Of a DNA stretch of 64,000 nt, positions 38,349-48,569 are shown piece after piece. This DNA is from Pantoea vagans (GTDB lineage: Bacteria; Pseudomonadota; Gammaproteobacteria; Enterobacterales; Enterobacteriaceae): positions 2,480,001-2,544,000 of the forward strand of contig NZ_CP038853.1 in NCBI RefSeq assembly GCF_004792415.1, written 5' to 3'. Numbering within the stretch: the stretch's first letter is position 1; each line of letters opens with the position of its first letter. A model generated the notes under the pieces. It was not told the DNA's origin, made no database searches, and saw only the letters and a program-made list of their open reading frames with translations. The translations under genes and the position numbers were made by a program.

Positions 38349-39998
38349 TTAGCGAATATTGATCAATGCGTTAAACACGGTGCTGGCAGTCTGGAGCACC
38401 TGCGCATTGGCCATGTAATATTGCTGATACTTGGTCAGATTGGCGTACTCTTCATCAAGGTTGACGCCAGAGACCGACTGCTGGCGTTCGGTCAGCTGAC
38501 TGACCACACTTTTCTGAGTCGTACTGGTCGTTTCCAGCGAGCTGGTTTTGTTACCCACGGTGCTGACGATAGCCGCATAGGCCTGCGACAGCGTGGCATT
38601 ACCGCCGACCAGCTTTACATCCTGCAGATTCAGCAGTTTCTGCGCATTGCGGTTATCACTTTCACCGCCAACCGCGCTTGCAGCAGCCACCTGAGATTCA
38701 CTGGTGATTGCCACGGACATGTCGTTAATCACATTCTGCACCGGCTTCACCAGGAAGCTGTCTTTGGCGGCAGGTGCAGGTGAGGCACCCACAGTCAGTT
38801 TCAGGCCATCAAAACTCAGCGTGGTGTTGCCACTGGCATCAGTACTCTGCGTGATGGCGGCTGCGGTACCGTCAGAGGCACGCGTGGCGCTCCAGTTTGT
38901 GCCGTCAAAGCTGACGTTATAGTTAGTGGCTTTCAGCGCGCTGGTATCGGTCCACTCTGCGGTAACCGAGGCAGCGGTACTGTTTTTACTGTTGCTCACC
39001 ATAGTTGGACTGCCGATATTAAAGAAATCGACGCCCTGGTCGCCGTTGCTGTCAAAGCCCTGCTTGTGGACATCGTTAAAGCTGGTAGTAAACGCCGCCG
39101 CTAACTGACCCAGCTGATTCTGTGCCAGATCCAGATCCTGAGTACGGAACGCCAGCAGACCGCCCAGCGAACCCGTGGTGATCAGCTTTTCCGGGATCTC
39201 AACATTGCCCGCCTGCTTATCGACATAGCCAATCGTGGTGCGCGTCGGATCGCTACTGGAGTTCATCGCCACCAGATCGTGAGATTTGTTGCCGTTCACC
39301 AGCGTCAGGCCGTTGGCCATAGATACGGTGTAATTGCCATCCTGCTGCGATACCGTCACGCCAACGACTTTATTCAGGTCATTGACCAGCTGATCACGCT
39401 TATCAAGCAGATCGTTAGGCGCAGCACCGTTGCCATTAGTCAGCTTACCAATCTGCTGGTTAAGATCGGCAATCTGGCTGGTGATCGTGTTGACCTGTTT
39501 AACACTGGAACTGACATCGGAATTGACGCTGTTCTGCATATTGTTCAGGTATTGCGCTGAGGTCTGGAACTGGTTCACCAGACCCTGCGCATTGCTGAGC
39601 ATCGACTGACGCGCTGACGGATCGTTGGCGTTGCTGACGACGTTCTGCAGGTTGGTAAAGAAGCCCTGCAGCGAGGTTGACAGGCTGGTCGTCGCGGTCG
39701 ACAGCAGATCGTCAATGTTAGAAATCTGCGTATGCTGAGTATCGACCGCACTGTAGCTCGCGCTGGCACCCCGCAGCTGTGTGGCAATGAATGAATCATA
39801 TTCACGTTGTACACCGGTGATGTTCACGCCGTTACCATAATAGCTATTACCCTGAAGGGTACTGTTCGCCTGCGCCAGTACCGTGGTCTGACGTGAATAG
39901 CCCGCCACGGTGTAGTTAGAAATGTTGTTACTGGTGGTGCTCAGAGCGGCCTGCGCGGCACTCAATCCGCTCATCGCGGAGTTAATTATGCTGGACAT
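38349..39998 (-). CDS. flgK: Flagellar hook-filament junction protein FlgK (HAP1)
   Basis: FlgK is the first junction layer above the hook. The 549-residue protein (E. coli 547) begins with the rod-hook family motif MSSIINSAMSGLSAAQAALSTTSNNISNY and ends with NVQYYMANAQVLQTASTVFNALINIR-like sequence. The central region (about 330-430) is variable and Ser/Thr-rich. It has its own sigma-28 promoter and is transcribed together with flgL. Confidence 0.97.
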   Translation of the reverse strand: MSSIINSAMSGLSAAQAALSTTSNNISNYTVAGYSRQTTVLAQANSTLQGNSYYGNGVNITGVQREYDSFIATQLRGASASYSAVDTQHTQISNIDDLLSTATTSLSTSLQGFFTNLQNVVSNANDPSARQSMLSNAQGLVNQFQTSAQYLNNMQNSVNSDVSSSVKQVNTITSQIADLNQQIGKLTNGNGAAPNDLLDKRDQLVNDLNKVVGVTVSQQDGNYTVSMANGLTLVNGNKSHDLVAMNSSSDPTRTTIGYVDKQAGNVEIPEKLITTGSLGGLLAFRTQDLDLAQNQLGQLAAAFTTSFNDVHKQGFDSNGDQGVDFFNIGSPTMVSNSKNSTAASVTAEWTDTSALKATNYNVSFDGTNWSATRASDGTAAAITQSTDASGNTTLSFDGLKLTVGASPAPAAKDSFLVKPVQNVINDMSVAITSESQVAAASAVGGESDNRNAQKLLNLQDVKLVGGNATLSQAYAAIVSTVGNKTSSLETTSTTQKSVVSQLTERQQSVSGVNLDEEYANLTKYQQYYMANAQVLQTASTVFNALINIR

Positions 39999-40084
39999 CT
40001 CGGTTCCTTACGTTCCCCGTCAACCGGGCTGGCAGACATCAAAGTGGGCGCCAGCAGGCGAAAACGCTTCTGGCTATAGGGATG

Positions 40085-40111
40085 TTATCGGCTTGCTTAA
40101 GTGAAACTTGA
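40085..40111 (-). promoter_or_regulatory. Sigma-28 (FliA) promoter of flgKL
   Basis: On the minus strand TCAA, exactly 15 bases, then GCCGATAA fit the FliA consensus TAAA-N15-GCCGATAA with one mismatch. It lies in the flgJ-flgK gap, matching the class 3 promoter that boosts flgKL in E. coli. Confidence 0.8.
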
Positions 40112-40121
40112 GGCGAAATAA

Positions 40122-41084
40122 TCAGAACAGGTCGCCAATATCCTGGCTGTACGCTTTGACGACTTTGTCGCCCATGCTTTTGAATTGCTGAATCATTCCC
40201 ACCAGCTTTTGCGCATATTTCGGGTCGGTGGCATAGCCTGCCGCCTGTAACGCCTGCGCGCCCTGCTCTGCGCTTGAGGCGTTGGTCACCGCCGCATAGC
40301 GAGGGTTTTTGGTCAGCAGTTTGACGTAGTCGGTCAGCGCCTCGAAATAGGAGTTGTACACCCTGAAGCTGGCACGGACTTTCTTCGCTGCACCCTGCTC
40401 ATATTCGGTGGTCATGATATCGGTGGTCTCACCTTTCCAGTCACCGCTGGCTTTAATCCCGAACACGTTATAGCTCGGCTTGCCGTCGCGGGTCAGGATC
40501 TGTCGCTGGCCCCAGCCCGACTCCAGCGCCGCCTGCGCCAGAATCAGGTGATGCGGAATACCACTCTGCTGACTGGCCGCCTGCGCTGGCTGCGTCAGCT
40601 GAGCGATAAACTCACGGCTGTCGCTCGGCAGCCCCGTCGGTGACGCGACCGGCGGCAGTCGTGGCATCGCCTTACGCACCATCTGCTCCAGCTGCTGGGC
40701 GGGCAGTGGTGTGGCCCCGCTGGTGCTGAGAATAAAGCTGTTATCCAGCTTCATCGGCACCGTACCGGCTTTTTCATCCGGCGCGGTGGCGGGCTGCATC
40801 TGTTTGACGATGGTTTCCGCCAGGCCGAGGCCACGCTTGCCCATCTCCTGTGCAATCTGCTGGTCATACATAGAGGTAAAGAGTTTGGTCTGCTCGTTGC
40901 CCATAATGCCGTCTTGCGGCAACGCATCGCGCATACTCTTCAGCATCATCTGTACAAACATCCCTTCAACCTGACGTGCAACCTGCAACGCATGTCCTTT
41001 CGGATCGTTGCTCGCCTGGCGTTTAAGATCATTCAGGGAGCGGCTGTCGAAAGCCGGACTCGTGACAGATTGCATATCAGCCAT
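40122..41084 (-). CDS. flgJ: Flagellar rod assembly protein/muramidase FlgJ
   Basis: FlgJ caps the growing rod and cuts peptidoglycan so the rod can pass. The 320-residue protein has an N-terminal rod-cap domain (about 1-110, VEGMFVQMMLKSMRDALPQD) and a C-terminal glucosaminidase domain with the catalytic Glu in LILAQAALESGWGQ and GIKASGDWKG. Its ATG overlaps the flgI stop as TGATG. It is the last gene of the flgBCDEFGHIJ run. Confidence 0.97.
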   Translation of the reverse strand: MADMQSVTSPAFDSRSLNDLKRQASNDPKGHALQVARQVEGMFVQMMLKSMRDALPQDGIMGNEQTKLFTSMYDQQIAQEMGKRGLGLAETIVKQMQPATAPDEKAGTVPMKLDNSFILSTSGATPLPAQQLEQMVRKAMPRLPPVASPTGLPSDSREFIAQLTQPAQAASQQSGIPHHLILAQAALESGWGQRQILTRDGKPSYNVFGIKASGDWKGETTDIMTTEYEQGAAKKVRASFRVYNSYFEALTDYVKLLTKNPRYAAVTNASSAEQGAQALQAAGYATDPKYAQKLVGMIQQFKSMGDKVVKAYSQDIGDLF

Positions 41085-42193
41085 CAGATAATTTCCAGTT
41101 TGGCACGCAGACAGCCGGCACTCTGCATCGACTGCAGAATCGACATCAGTTCGATAGGTGATGCACCCAGCGCATTCAGCGCACGCACTACGTTGTTCAG
41201 GTTAGCGCTGGCATTGACGCGCTGCAGCGCACCGCCGGTCTGGCGCAGATCGATCTGGGTCTGCGTCGTCGCCACGGTCTGACCACCGGCCAGCGGTGTA
41301 TCAGGCTGACTGACGTTCTGCTGCTGATTAACCGTCACTGACAGGTTGCCCTGCGCTACCGCACACTGATTCAGCGTAACTTCGCGGTTCATGACTACCG
41401 AGCCGGTACGGGAGTTGATGATCACTTTGGCATCTTCAACCGGAATCGAGACATCAATGTTCTGGATCTCAGCCAGCAGACGCACCTGCGCACCATTATT
41501 GGGTGACACGCGGATCTGCACGGTACGGGCATCCAGCGGCTGCGCTGCGCCATAACCGCCACGAGCGTTGATCGCATCAGCAATACGCTGCGCCATCGAG
41601 AAATCTTCAGTATTAAGCTGCAGGTTAAGGGTGTTCTGCGAGCCAAAGTTGCTCTGCAGTTCACGTTCAACCGTTGCACCGCCGGTGATGCGGCCACCGT
41701 TCAGCTGGTTGACCTGAACGCTGCTGCCGCCCGCAGAGGCACCCGCACCACCGACCAGGATGTTGCCCTGCGCCAGCGCATAGACCTGGTTATCGACCCC
41801 TTTCATCGGCGTCATTAACAGCGTGCCGCCGCGCAGGCTTTTGGCGTTACCCAGCGATGAGACCACCACATCCAGGTTCTGTCCCTGACGGGCAAACGAC
41901 GGCAGCTTAGCGGTCACCATAACGGCTGCCACGTTTTTCAGCTGCATGTTGGTACCCGCGGGCACAGTGATGCCAAGCTGTGACAGCATGTTGCTCACTG
42001 TCTGGGTAGTAAATGGCGTCTGCGTGGTCTGGTCACCGGTGCCATCCAGACCCACCACCAGGCCGTAGCCCAGCAGCTGGTTATCACGTACGCCCTGTAC
42101 CGTAGTTAAATCACGAATCAAATCGGCTTTGGCCAGCAGGCTGACGCCCAGCAGCAGCGCCAGCCCGGCGCGTAACAGCGTTAACTTTTTCAT
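41084..42193 (-). CDS. flgI: Flagellar P-ring protein FlgI
   Basis: FlgI forms the P ring in the peptidoglycan layer around the rod. The 369-residue precursor has a Sec signal (about 1-23, [10 protein letters not shown]) and mature start [28 protein letters not shown], a strong family mark. The C-terminal [26 protein letters not shown] is also typical. It lies 9 bases after flgH. Confidence 0.98.
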   Translation of the reverse strand: MKKLTLLRAGLALLLGVSLLAKADLIRDLTTVQGVRDNQLLGYGLVVGLDGTGDQTTQTPFTTQTVSNMLSQLGITVPAGTNMQLKNVAAVMVTAKLPSFARQGQNLDVVVSSLGNAKSLRGGTLLMTPMKGVDNQVYALAQGNILVGGAGASAGGSSVQVNQLNGGRITGGATVERELQSNFGSQNTLNLQLNTEDFSMAQRIADAINARGGYGAAQPLDARTVQIRVSPNNGAQVRLLAEIQNIDVSIPVEDAKVIINSRTGSVVMNREVTLNQCAVAQGNLSVTVNQQQNVSQPDTPLAGGQTVATTQTQIDLRQTGGALQRVNASANLNNVVRALNALGASPIELMSILQSMQSAGCLRAKLEII

Positions 42194-42202
42194 TGAAACC
42201 TC

Positions 42203-42913
42203 TTACATCGGCGAGATGTTCAGGAAGAAACGCTGGAACCAGCCCATGGTCTGCGCCTCATTGATGTAACCATTTCCGACGTACTCAATACGTGCATCGG
42301 CGACAGCGGTAGATAACACGGCGTTACTGGCGCTGATGGTGCGTGGGTTGACCACGCCCGAGAAGCGAATGAACTCCGTGCCCTGATTAATGGCGATCTG
42401 TTTTTCACCGACCACGTGCAGGTTGCCGTTTGACAACACCTGATCCACGGTGACGGTAATGGTGCCGGTAAAGGTGTTATTGGCAGATGCGCCGCCTTTA
42501 CCTGCGAAGTCGTTTTTGCCTTCGGCGCTGAGATTGGCTTTTTCGCCACCTGCACCCACCAGGCCTGCCAGACCCGTCGGCACGCCGCTCACACCAAAGC
42601 TGTTGCTGCCGTCGCGGCTGGCACTGGCTGAGGAGCTTTTGCTGGCGCTGACGTTTTCCTGCAGCGTGATGGTCAGGGTATCGCCGATGTTGCGTGGACG
42701 GCGATCTTCAAACAGCGGCTGATAGCCGTAGTTAAGTGGCGCGACGCCCTGGAATATAGAGCCGTTTACCACCGGTGGCGCGGACGGCATCGGCTGCGCC
42801 GTGGTTGCCCCTTCGACCAGCGGAGTACGCGGGACCAGGGCACATCCGTTAAGAGTTAGCAGCAACGAGGCGACTAACCAATGTCCAGGCTTGAGAATCT
42901 GTTGCTTCGCCAC
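42203..42913 (-). CDS. flgH: Flagellar L-ring lipoprotein FlgH
   Basis: FlgH forms the L ring in the outer membrane. The 236-residue precursor has a lipobox LNGC at residues 22-25. [28 protein letters not shown] and [26 protein letters not shown] are family marks, and the C-terminus is [13 protein letters not shown]. The gap to flgG is 60 bases. Confidence 0.97.
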   Translation of the reverse strand: MAKQQILKPGHWLVASLLLTLNGCALVPRTPLVEGATTAQPMPSAPPVVNGSIFQGVAPLNYGYQPLFEDRRPRNIGDTLTITLQENVSASKSSSASASRDGSNSFGVSGVPTGLAGLVGAGGEKANLSAEGKNDFAGKGGASANNTFTGTITVTVDQVLSNGNLHVVGEKQIAINQGTEFIRFSGVVNPRTISASNAVLSTAVADARIEYVGNGYINEAQTMGWFQRFFLNISPM

Positions 42914-42973
42914 GGTGTCACGACCTTATTAATGTCTGTATCTCAGGCCAGCACGGGCTGGCCCTGTTCGGGA

Positions 42974-43756
42974 TTAAAGCTGAGTTAATTTCGCCAGCAT
43001 CTGATCAGAGGTGCTGATCGCCTTGCTGTTGATTTCGTAAGCGCGCTGCGTCTGAATCATGGTGACCAGCTCTTCCGCCACGTTAACGTTCGAGGTTTCG
43101 GTATAGCCCTGATAGAGCAGACCCGCGCCGTTCTGGCCTGGGGTACTGTCTGTCGGTGCGCCCGATGCCTGCGTTTCTTTGTAGAGGTTTTCACCCACGC
43201 TATCGAGACCGGCGTCGTTCATAAAGGTGCTCAGCGTTAACTGACCGACCTGCGCGGCCTGAGCCTGCCCCTGCTGCGTCACGCTGACCACACCGTCACG
43301 CGACACCGTAATGCTGGTAGCGTTGGCCGGAATGGTAATGCCTGGCTGCACCGGGAAACCGGAGTTGGTCACCAGCTGGCCGTTCTGATCAACCTGAAAC
43401 GCGCCATCACGGGTATACGCAGAGGTGCCGTCCGGCATCTGAATCTGAAAATAACCCTGACCGTTAATAGCGATATCTTTTGAGTTACTGGTCTGCGACA
43501 GGTTGCCCTGGGTGTGCAGACGCTCAGTGGTCACCGGACGTACACCGGTACCGATCTGCAGGCCCGATGGCAGCGTTGTCTGTTCTGATGACTGCGTGCC
43601 CGGCTGGCGCATAGTCTGGTACATCAGATCTTCGAACACGGCACGTGAACGTTTAAAGCCGTTGGTGCTGACGTTTGCCAGGTTGTTGGCAATGACGTCC
43701 ATGTTCATCTGCTGCGCATCAAGACCGGTCTTAGCGATCCATAAAGAACGAATCAT
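42974..43756 (-). CDS. flgG: Flagellar distal-rod protein FlgG
   Basis: FlgG makes the distal rod. Its 260 residues equal E. coli. The N-terminal [20 protein letters not shown] with the ANNLANVST rod-hook motif, the central [13 protein letters not shown] and a C-terminal [20 protein letters not shown] heptad region are all present. Confidence 0.98.
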   Translation of the reverse strand: MIRSLWIAKTGLDAQQMNMDVIANNLANVSTNGFKRSRAVFEDLMYQTMRQPGTQSSEQTTLPSGLQIGTGVRPVTTERLHTQGNLSQTSNSKDIAINGQGYFQIQMPDGTSAYTRDGAFQVDQNGQLVTNSGFPVQPGITIPANATSITVSRDGVVSVTQQGQAQAAQVGQLTLSTFMNDAGLDSVGENLYKETQASGAPTDSTPGQNGAGLLYQGYTETSNVNVAEELVTMIQTQRAYEINSKAISTSDQMLAKLTQL

Positions 43757-43773
43757 GTTGTTATCCTCGCGCC

Positions 43774-44529
43774 TTAGCTCATGTTCAGGAGCTGATTGGC
43801 TTTTTGTTCATTTTCGTCGACGTTGGTGATGACTTTCATCTGCATCTCAAAACGTCGGGCGTTGGCGATCATATCGACCATGGTTTCCACTGGTTTGACG
43901 TTGCTGCCTTCCAGCACGCCAGGCATCACCTGCATAGTGGCGTCAGCCTGCAGTGCAGCACCGCGGGTCGCCTGCGTCGACGCAGTAGGACGGAACATGC
44001 CGTCATCACTGCGCTGCAGCTCCTGCCCGGTTGCCCTGACCAGCTTCAGCTTGCCTAGCTGAACCGTGGCGTTCGGTGAATCACCGGCGTTCAGCCCGGT
44101 GATAGAGCCGTCTGCCGCAATGGTGATTTCCGTACCCTGCGGGATCACAATCGGACCGCCATCGCCCATCACAGGATTGCCCTGAACCGTCAGCGTACCG
44201 GTCGGACTGATTTGCATATTGCCGTTGCGGGTATAGGCTTCGCTGCCGTCAGCGGTACGCACCGCCAGCCAGCCATCCTGCTGCACCGCCACATCGAGCG
44301 GACGCTCGGTGTAATCCATCGCGCCCTGACTCATGTCGGCGCCGGGTGTCGAGGCGGCGACCAGCGTACGGGTCGGCAGCGACCAGCCACTCACCGGCAC
44401 CGCGCGCAGCGCATTCAGCTGTGCACGAAAACCCGGTGTTGAGGCGTTGGCGAGGTTGCTGGCGGTAACCGCCTGCTGATCCAGCGTCTGGCTGGCCGCG
44501 CCCATCGCGGTATATATCGCGTGATCCAT
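43774..44529 (-). CDS. flgF: Flagellar proximal-rod protein FlgF
   Basis: FlgF is a proximal rod subunit. The 251-residue protein matches the E. coli length, with [20 protein letters not shown] and [17 protein letters not shown] at the N-terminus and [21 protein letters not shown] at the C-terminus. It lies between flgE and flgG with gaps of about 20 bases. Confidence 0.97.
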   Translation of the reverse strand: MDHAIYTAMGAASQTLDQQAVTASNLANASTPGFRAQLNALRAVPVSGWSLPTRTLVAASTPGADMSQGAMDYTERPLDVAVQQDGWLAVRTADGSEAYTRNGNMQISPTGTLTVQGNPVMGDGGPIVIPQGTEITIAADGSITGLNAGDSPNATVQLGKLKLVRATGQELQRSDDGMFRPTASTQATRGAALQADATMQVMPGVLEGSNVKPVETMVDMIANARRFEMQMKVITNVDENEQKANQLLNMS

Positions 44530-44549
44530 ATGGCAATCCTGTTAGCGAA

Positions 44550-45806
44550 TTAGCGTAAGTTAACCAGCGTGTTGAGAATCTGGTCCTGAGTTTTGATGGT
44601 CTGCGCATTCGCCTGATAGTTACGCTGCGCGACGATCATGTTCACCAGCTCTTTACTCATGTCGACGTTGGACGATTCCAGTGCGCCCGACGTCAGTGAA
44701 CCGAAGGTGCCGGTGTTAGCCAGACCAATGGCTGCCTGACCGGATGCGCTCGAAGCCTGCCAGACGTTGTCGCCTTTCGATTCCAGACCTTCCGGGTTTG
44801 AGAAGCTCGACAGGACAATCTGACCCAGCAGCTGGGTTTTCTTGTTTGAGTAGCTGCCGGTAATGGTGCCGTCATCATTGATCGCGTAGCTGGTCAGATC
44901 GCCTGGCGCATAGCCATCCTGCGTCGGGCTGCCAAAGGTGGTAGCGCCGGTGTTCTGCTGCAGGCTGCCCAGCATGCTCAGGTTGATCGGCTGATTGGCG
45001 ACCGCGCCATTGGCGCCACCCACGTTCAGCGTCAGGCCGACGGTGCCATCCGTGGTGGTGCTCACAACGGCACCGGTAGCATCCAGCTTAGAGACGCTGG
45101 TCAGCTTACCGCTGGTGTCAAACGCCATTCTGAAGTCACCCGCTGAGGTGCCGGTGTTGCCATCAATGGTGTGGACTGTCCAGCTGTTGCTGGTGGTGTC
45201 TTTCACGAAATACATGTCGAGCGCGTGGTCATTACCCTGCGAATCGAACACGGTGGCGGTGGTTTTCTTGTTGTAGCTGTCTGCGTTCGCCGTCGAGAAG
45301 GTGGTCACCGTTGGCGTGGTATCCGTTGAGTTCAGGTTGGCAACCAGACCGGCCGTGGTGGTGGCGCGGGCTGGCATCTGCTCGGTAGGAATACGCAGCG
45401 CTACCGGGTTAGCACCCGACTGGATAGTGGCCGGTGAACCGCTTGCCGGATAGCCGGTCACGTTCAGACCCTGGGTGTTTACCAGGTTACGGTTGGCATC
45501 CAGTGTTAACTGGCCGTTACGTGAATAGAAGACGCCGCCGCTGCTGTCGGTCATACGGAAGAAACCGTTGCCGCTCAGCGCAACGTCCAGGCCACGGCTG
45601 GTGGTGGTGGTCGCGCCATCGTTAAAGTTCTGGATCACCGCAGCAACTTTGGTACCGAGACCGACGTTAGAACCGGCAAACATATCGGCAAACGCGATGG
45701 TGCTGGATTTAAAGCCCGCTGTCGCGGAGTTGGCAATATTGTTACCGATGACATCAAGGTTACTTGAAGCAGCACCAAGGCCGCTGACCGCTTGGGAAAA
45801 TGACAT
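44550..45806 (-). CDS. flgE: Flagellar hook protein FlgE
   Basis: FlgE is the hook subunit, the universal joint of the flagellum. It has 418 residues (E. coli 402). MSFSQAVSGLGAASSNLDVIG with GNNIANSATAGFKSS is at the N-terminus, and SSNVDMSKELVNMIVAQRNYQ is at the C-terminus. The variable middle (about 140-300) forms the exposed domains and is Thr/Ser/Asn-rich. Confidence 0.98.
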   Translation of the reverse strand: MSFSQAVSGLGAASSNLDVIGNNIANSATAGFKSSTIAFADMFAGSNVGLGTKVAAVIQNFNDGATTTTSRGLDVALSGNGFFRMTDSSGGVFYSRNGQLTLDANRNLVNTQGLNVTGYPASGSPATIQSGANPVALRIPTEQMPARATTTAGLVANLNSTDTTPTVTTFSTANADSYNKKTTATVFDSQGNDHALDMYFVKDTTSNSWTVHTIDGNTGTSAGDFRMAFDTSGKLTSVSKLDATGAVVSTTTDGTVGLTLNVGGANGAVANQPINLSMLGSLQQNTGATTFGSPTQDGYAPGDLTSYAINDDGTITGSYSNKKTQLLGQIVLSSFSNPEGLESKGDNVWQASSASGQAAIGLANTGTFGSLTSGALESSNVDMSKELVNMIVAQRNYQANAQTIKTQDQILNTLVNLR

Positions 45807-45832
45807 GTGTTTGTTTCCTGTCTACAGGTTAA

Positions 45833-46507
45833 TCAGAGAATCTGACGTACGTCGTCAAGGGTGGCGGAGCCCATGGTGCCGAGATCCAGTTTTGTGGTGT
45901 TGTTCGCAGTACTCACCCCATTGACGTAGGCGTAGTTAAGCGGTTGTGCCACCAGTTGTGTGTTGCCATTGCTTGCGGCAATCGCAACGCTGTATTTACC
46001 ATCCGGTGCGACAGAGCCATCAGTCAGCTTGCCATCCCACGAGAAGGTGTGGACGCCAGCGCTCAGCGCGCCCAGATCGACGGTGTCGATCACCGTGCCA
46101 TTGGCATCTTTAATGGTGGCGGATGCGCCGGTAGAGGCGGAAGCCAGCTCCACGCCGAATGGCGTTGTGGTGCCGTTGCCTACCAGAATCTGTCCGCCAT
46201 TAACCATCACGCCATGCCCAATCAGCGTGGAGCTCTGCAGCGACTGGCTGGTGCTGATCTGTCCGGAGATCGATCCCAGTGTGGTATTCAGTTTTTCAAT
46301 GCCGCTCAGGGTATTGATCTGTGCCAGCTGCGTGGTGAGCTGGCTGTTATCCATTGGATTGGTTGGATCCTGGTTCTTTAACTGCGTCACCAGCATGGTC
46401 AGGAACTGATTCTGTAAATCCTGTGCGTTGTTGCCGGTTGCACTGGTGCTGGATGAGCTAAGGACCGTGGGGTCCAGCTTTTCATTAACGCCTACCGCGA
46501 TAGCCAT
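45833..46507 (-). CDS. flgD: Flagellar hook-capping protein FlgD
   Basis: FlgD is the scaffold that caps the growing hook and is discarded when FlgK arrives. It has 224 residues. The conserved N-terminal part reads QNQFLTMLVTQLKNQDPTNP and MDNSQLTTQLAQINTLSGIE. FlgD-Ig and tudor-like domains follow, with HTFSWDGKLTDGSVAPDGKY. Confidence 0.97.
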   Translation of the reverse strand: MAIAVGVNEKLDPTVLSSSSTSATGNNAQDLQNQFLTMLVTQLKNQDPTNPMDNSQLTTQLAQINTLSGIEKLNTTLGSISGQISTSQSLQSSTLIGHGVMVNGGQILVGNGTTTPFGVELASASTGASATIKDANGTVIDTVDLGALSAGVHTFSWDGKLTDGSVAPDGKYSVAIAASNGNTQLVAQPLNYAYVNGVSTANNTTKLDLGTMGSATLDDVRQIL

Positions 46508-46519
46508 AATTCTTCTCCG

Positions 46520-46924
46520 TTATTGCCCGATCGTCAGGGTTTTCATCATCATCGACTTCACGGTGTTGAGCACCTCGACGTTGGCCTGGTAGCTGCGTGA
46601 CGCCGACATGGTGTTGACGCTTTCAGAAACCACATCCACGTTCGGCATCTTCACGTAGCCTTTGGCATCGGCCATCGGGTTGCCCGGGTCATAGACCAGC
46701 TTCGCAGGTGTCGGATCGTCCACGACGCGTGCCACTTTCACACCGCCGGTCGCAGAACCCGGTGCCGCATCGGTCTGGAAGACCACCTGCTTTGCCACGT
46801 AAGGCTTGCCATCGGGGCCGGTGACGCTGTCGGCGTTTGCCAGGTTACTGGCACTGACGTTTAATCGCTGTGATTGCGCGGTCATCGCTGAGCCGGCAAT
46901 GTCAAAAATATTCAGCAAGGCCAT
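46520..46924 (-). CDS. flgC: Flagellar proximal-rod protein FlgC
   Basis: FlgC is a proximal rod subunit of 134 residues (E. coli 134). It has the rod motif [10 protein letters not shown], the central [20 protein letters not shown] and a C-terminal amphipathic helix ending KTLTIGQ. It lies 2 bases after flgB. Confidence 0.97.
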   Translation of the reverse strand: MALLNIFDIAGSAMTAQSQRLNVSASNLANADSVTGPDGKPYVAKQVVFQTDAAPGSATGGVKVARVVDDPTPAKLVYDPGNPMADAKGYVKMPNVDVVSESVNTMSASRSYQANVEVLNTVKSMMMKTLTIGQ

Positions 46925-46926
46925 AA

Positions 46927-47340
46927 TTATTGCCCTTGTAACACGCTCATCATGCCTTTGATCTGGCTACTGATGAGGGTGAGGTCGGTTTGATATTTCA
47001 GGCTGTTATCCGCGAACTGTGTACGCTCACGGTCCATATCTACGGTGTTGCCGTCGGCAGAAGGCTGGTCAGGAATGCGATAAAGCATATCCATTGATGG
47101 CGCCCCGTTTGTCTGTGCTTCAATGTGGCGAGCTGACGTGACTTTTAACGCCATGCTGCTGCCTTCCGCACGACCATTGGACATCACCCGACTCAGCTCG
47201 CTGGCAAAGTCGATATCCCGGGCCTGATAACCAGGGGTATCGGCGTTGGCAATATTTGACGCCAGGATCTCCTGACGTTGAGCACGCAGGTTGAGGGCCT
47301 CCGTTCCAAATTTCAGCGCCGCATCCAGTTTGTCGAGCAT
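46927..47340 (-). CDS. flgB: Flagellar proximal-rod protein FlgB
   Basis: FlgB is the rod subunit nearest the export gate. The start [16 protein letters not shown] is chosen: GGAGGAAAC lies directly upstream and the length of 137 residues matches E. coli (138); a longer in-frame start 20 codons upstream is not used by the family. The rod motif [15 protein letters not shown] is present. It is the first gene of the flgBCDEFGHIJ operon and diverges from flgA; the 154-base gap should hold both FlhDC-dependent promoters, which I could not place. Confidence 0.96.
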   Translation of the reverse strand: MLDKLDAALKFGTEALNLRAQRQEILASNIANADTPGYQARDIDFASELSRVMSNGRAEGSSMALKVTSARHIEAQTNGAPSMDMLYRIPDQPSADGNTVDMDRERTQFADNSLKYQTDLTLISSQIKGMMSVLQGQ

Positions 47341-47494
47341 GTTTCCTCCGCGTATGAGAATTTCGAGCTCGCAGCTTAATTTGAAAAAGCAAGCCGTCAT
47401 CGTCTGAATAACGCCTTAAATGACCGCTATTTTGACAATTGAGGATTTTTCTTAACGGGTACACTCGTCGCCATCATCAGTGAGGAACTGCACA

Positions 47495-48154
47495 ATGCGT
47501 CGATATCTGACCCTGCTGACCAGCCTGCTGGTCGTGATCGCCCTGCCGGCTTCTGCCGGGGATCTCAATGCACAACTGAATCAATTTTTTAAAGCGCGTG
47601 ACGCTCAGCATGCTGAAGGCATGGTAGTAGTGGTTCGCACGCCGAAAGAGCAATGGCCAGCCTGTGAGACGCCTAAGTTCACCCTGCCAGGCAATAGCCG
47701 GTTATGGGGCAACATGAGCGTGGCGGCAAACTGCGATGAGAATCGCCGTTATATCCAGGTACAGGTTCAGGTCACCGGGTCTTATCTGGTGGCGACCCGG
47801 CTGCTGAGCCAGGGCAGCAGCGTCAGCGAAAGTGATTTCACGCTGCAGACCGGCCGTCTTGATACCCTGCCTGCCCGCGCCCTGCTGAATGCGGACGCAG
47901 TCGCAGACGCCGTAGTGCTGCGTGATATCCAGCCAGGACAGCCGATTAATCCCTCCACGCTGCGTCAGCCATGGCGCGTAAAGGCGGGTCAGAATGTGAT
48001 GGTGATTGCCAGCGGGGACGGCTTTGACGCCAGCGGTGAGGGCAAGGCGCTGAACAACGCCGCCCGCTCGCAGTCGGTTCGGGTGAGGATGGGAAATGGC
48101 CAGATTGTCAGCGGTAAGGTGCGAGAGGATGGGAATATTCTTATAACGCTGTAA
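47495..48154 (+). CDS. flgA: Flagellar P-ring chaperone FlgA
   Basis: FlgA is a periplasmic chaperone for P-ring assembly. The ATG at MRRYLTLLTSLLV has GAGGAA 7 bases upstream and yields 219 residues, the E. coli length; a GTG five codons earlier overlaps that ribosome site and is rejected. The signal peptide ends at PASAG (about residue 21). The SAF-like C-terminal part contains GRLDTLPARALL and WRVKAGQNVMVIASGDGF. Confidence 0.96.
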   Translation: MRRYLTLLTSLLVVIALPASAGDLNAQLNQFFKARDAQHAEGMVVVVRTPKEQWPACETPKFTLPGNSRLWGNMSVAANCDENRRYIQVQVQVTGSYLVATRLLSQGSSVSESDFTLQTGRLDTLPARALLNADAVADAVVLRDIQPGQPINPSTLRQPWRVKAGQNVMVIASGDGFDASGEGKALNNAARSQSVRVRMGNGQIVSGKVREDGNILITL

Positions 48155-48159
48155 AGTGT

Positions 48160-48186
48160 TAAAGAAGCCCGCAGTGCTGCCGATAG
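48160..48186 (+). promoter_or_regulatory. Sigma-28 (FliA) promoter of flgMN
   Basis: TAAA (48160-48163), exactly 15 bases, then GCCGATAG (48179-48186) match the FliA consensus TAAA-N15-GCCGATAA except for the last base. FliA activating its own anti-sigma gene is the known feedback in E. coli and Salmonella. Confidence 0.85.
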
Positions 48187-48258
48187 AAGAATCAACAAAG
48201 CGATAACGCTATTATGATTCAGGTGGCAGACTTCCCCTGACCGTACAGGAGCCCGAAT

Positions 48259-48564
48259 ATGAGCATTGACAGAACGCAACCTCTGAAACCCGCCAGCACC
48301 GTACAGAGCCGCGACAGCAGTGAGTCTGGCAGCAGCAAAGTGCGTCAGAGTGCCAGCCCGGTGGCAGCCACGACCCCCGCTGCAGCCCAGGTCAGCCTGA
48401 GCAGCGCGCAGTCGCAGCTGATGCAGCCGAGCAGCAAAGATATTAACGTCGAGCGCGTTGAACAACTGAAAACCGCCATTCGTAATGGCGAACTGAAGAT
48501 GGATACCGGCAAAATCGCCGATGCGCTGATTGCCGACACTAAGGCGTATTTAGAGGGTAATTAA
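48259..48564 (+). CDS. flgM: Anti-sigma-28 factor FlgM
   Basis: FlgM holds sigma-28 inactive until the hook is complete, then is exported through the flagellum. The 101-residue protein (E. coli 97) starts [18 protein letters not shown]; the first half is disordered and Ser/Ala-rich, and the second half has the sigma-binding helices [20 protein letters not shown] and [17 protein letters not shown] lies before the ATG. Confidence 0.96.
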   Translation: MSIDRTQPLKPASTVQSRDSSESGSSKVRQSASPVAATTPAAAQVSLSSAQSQLMQPSSKDINVERVEQLKTAIRNGELKMDTGKIADALIADTKAYLEGN

Positions 48565-48569
48565 TTCCC

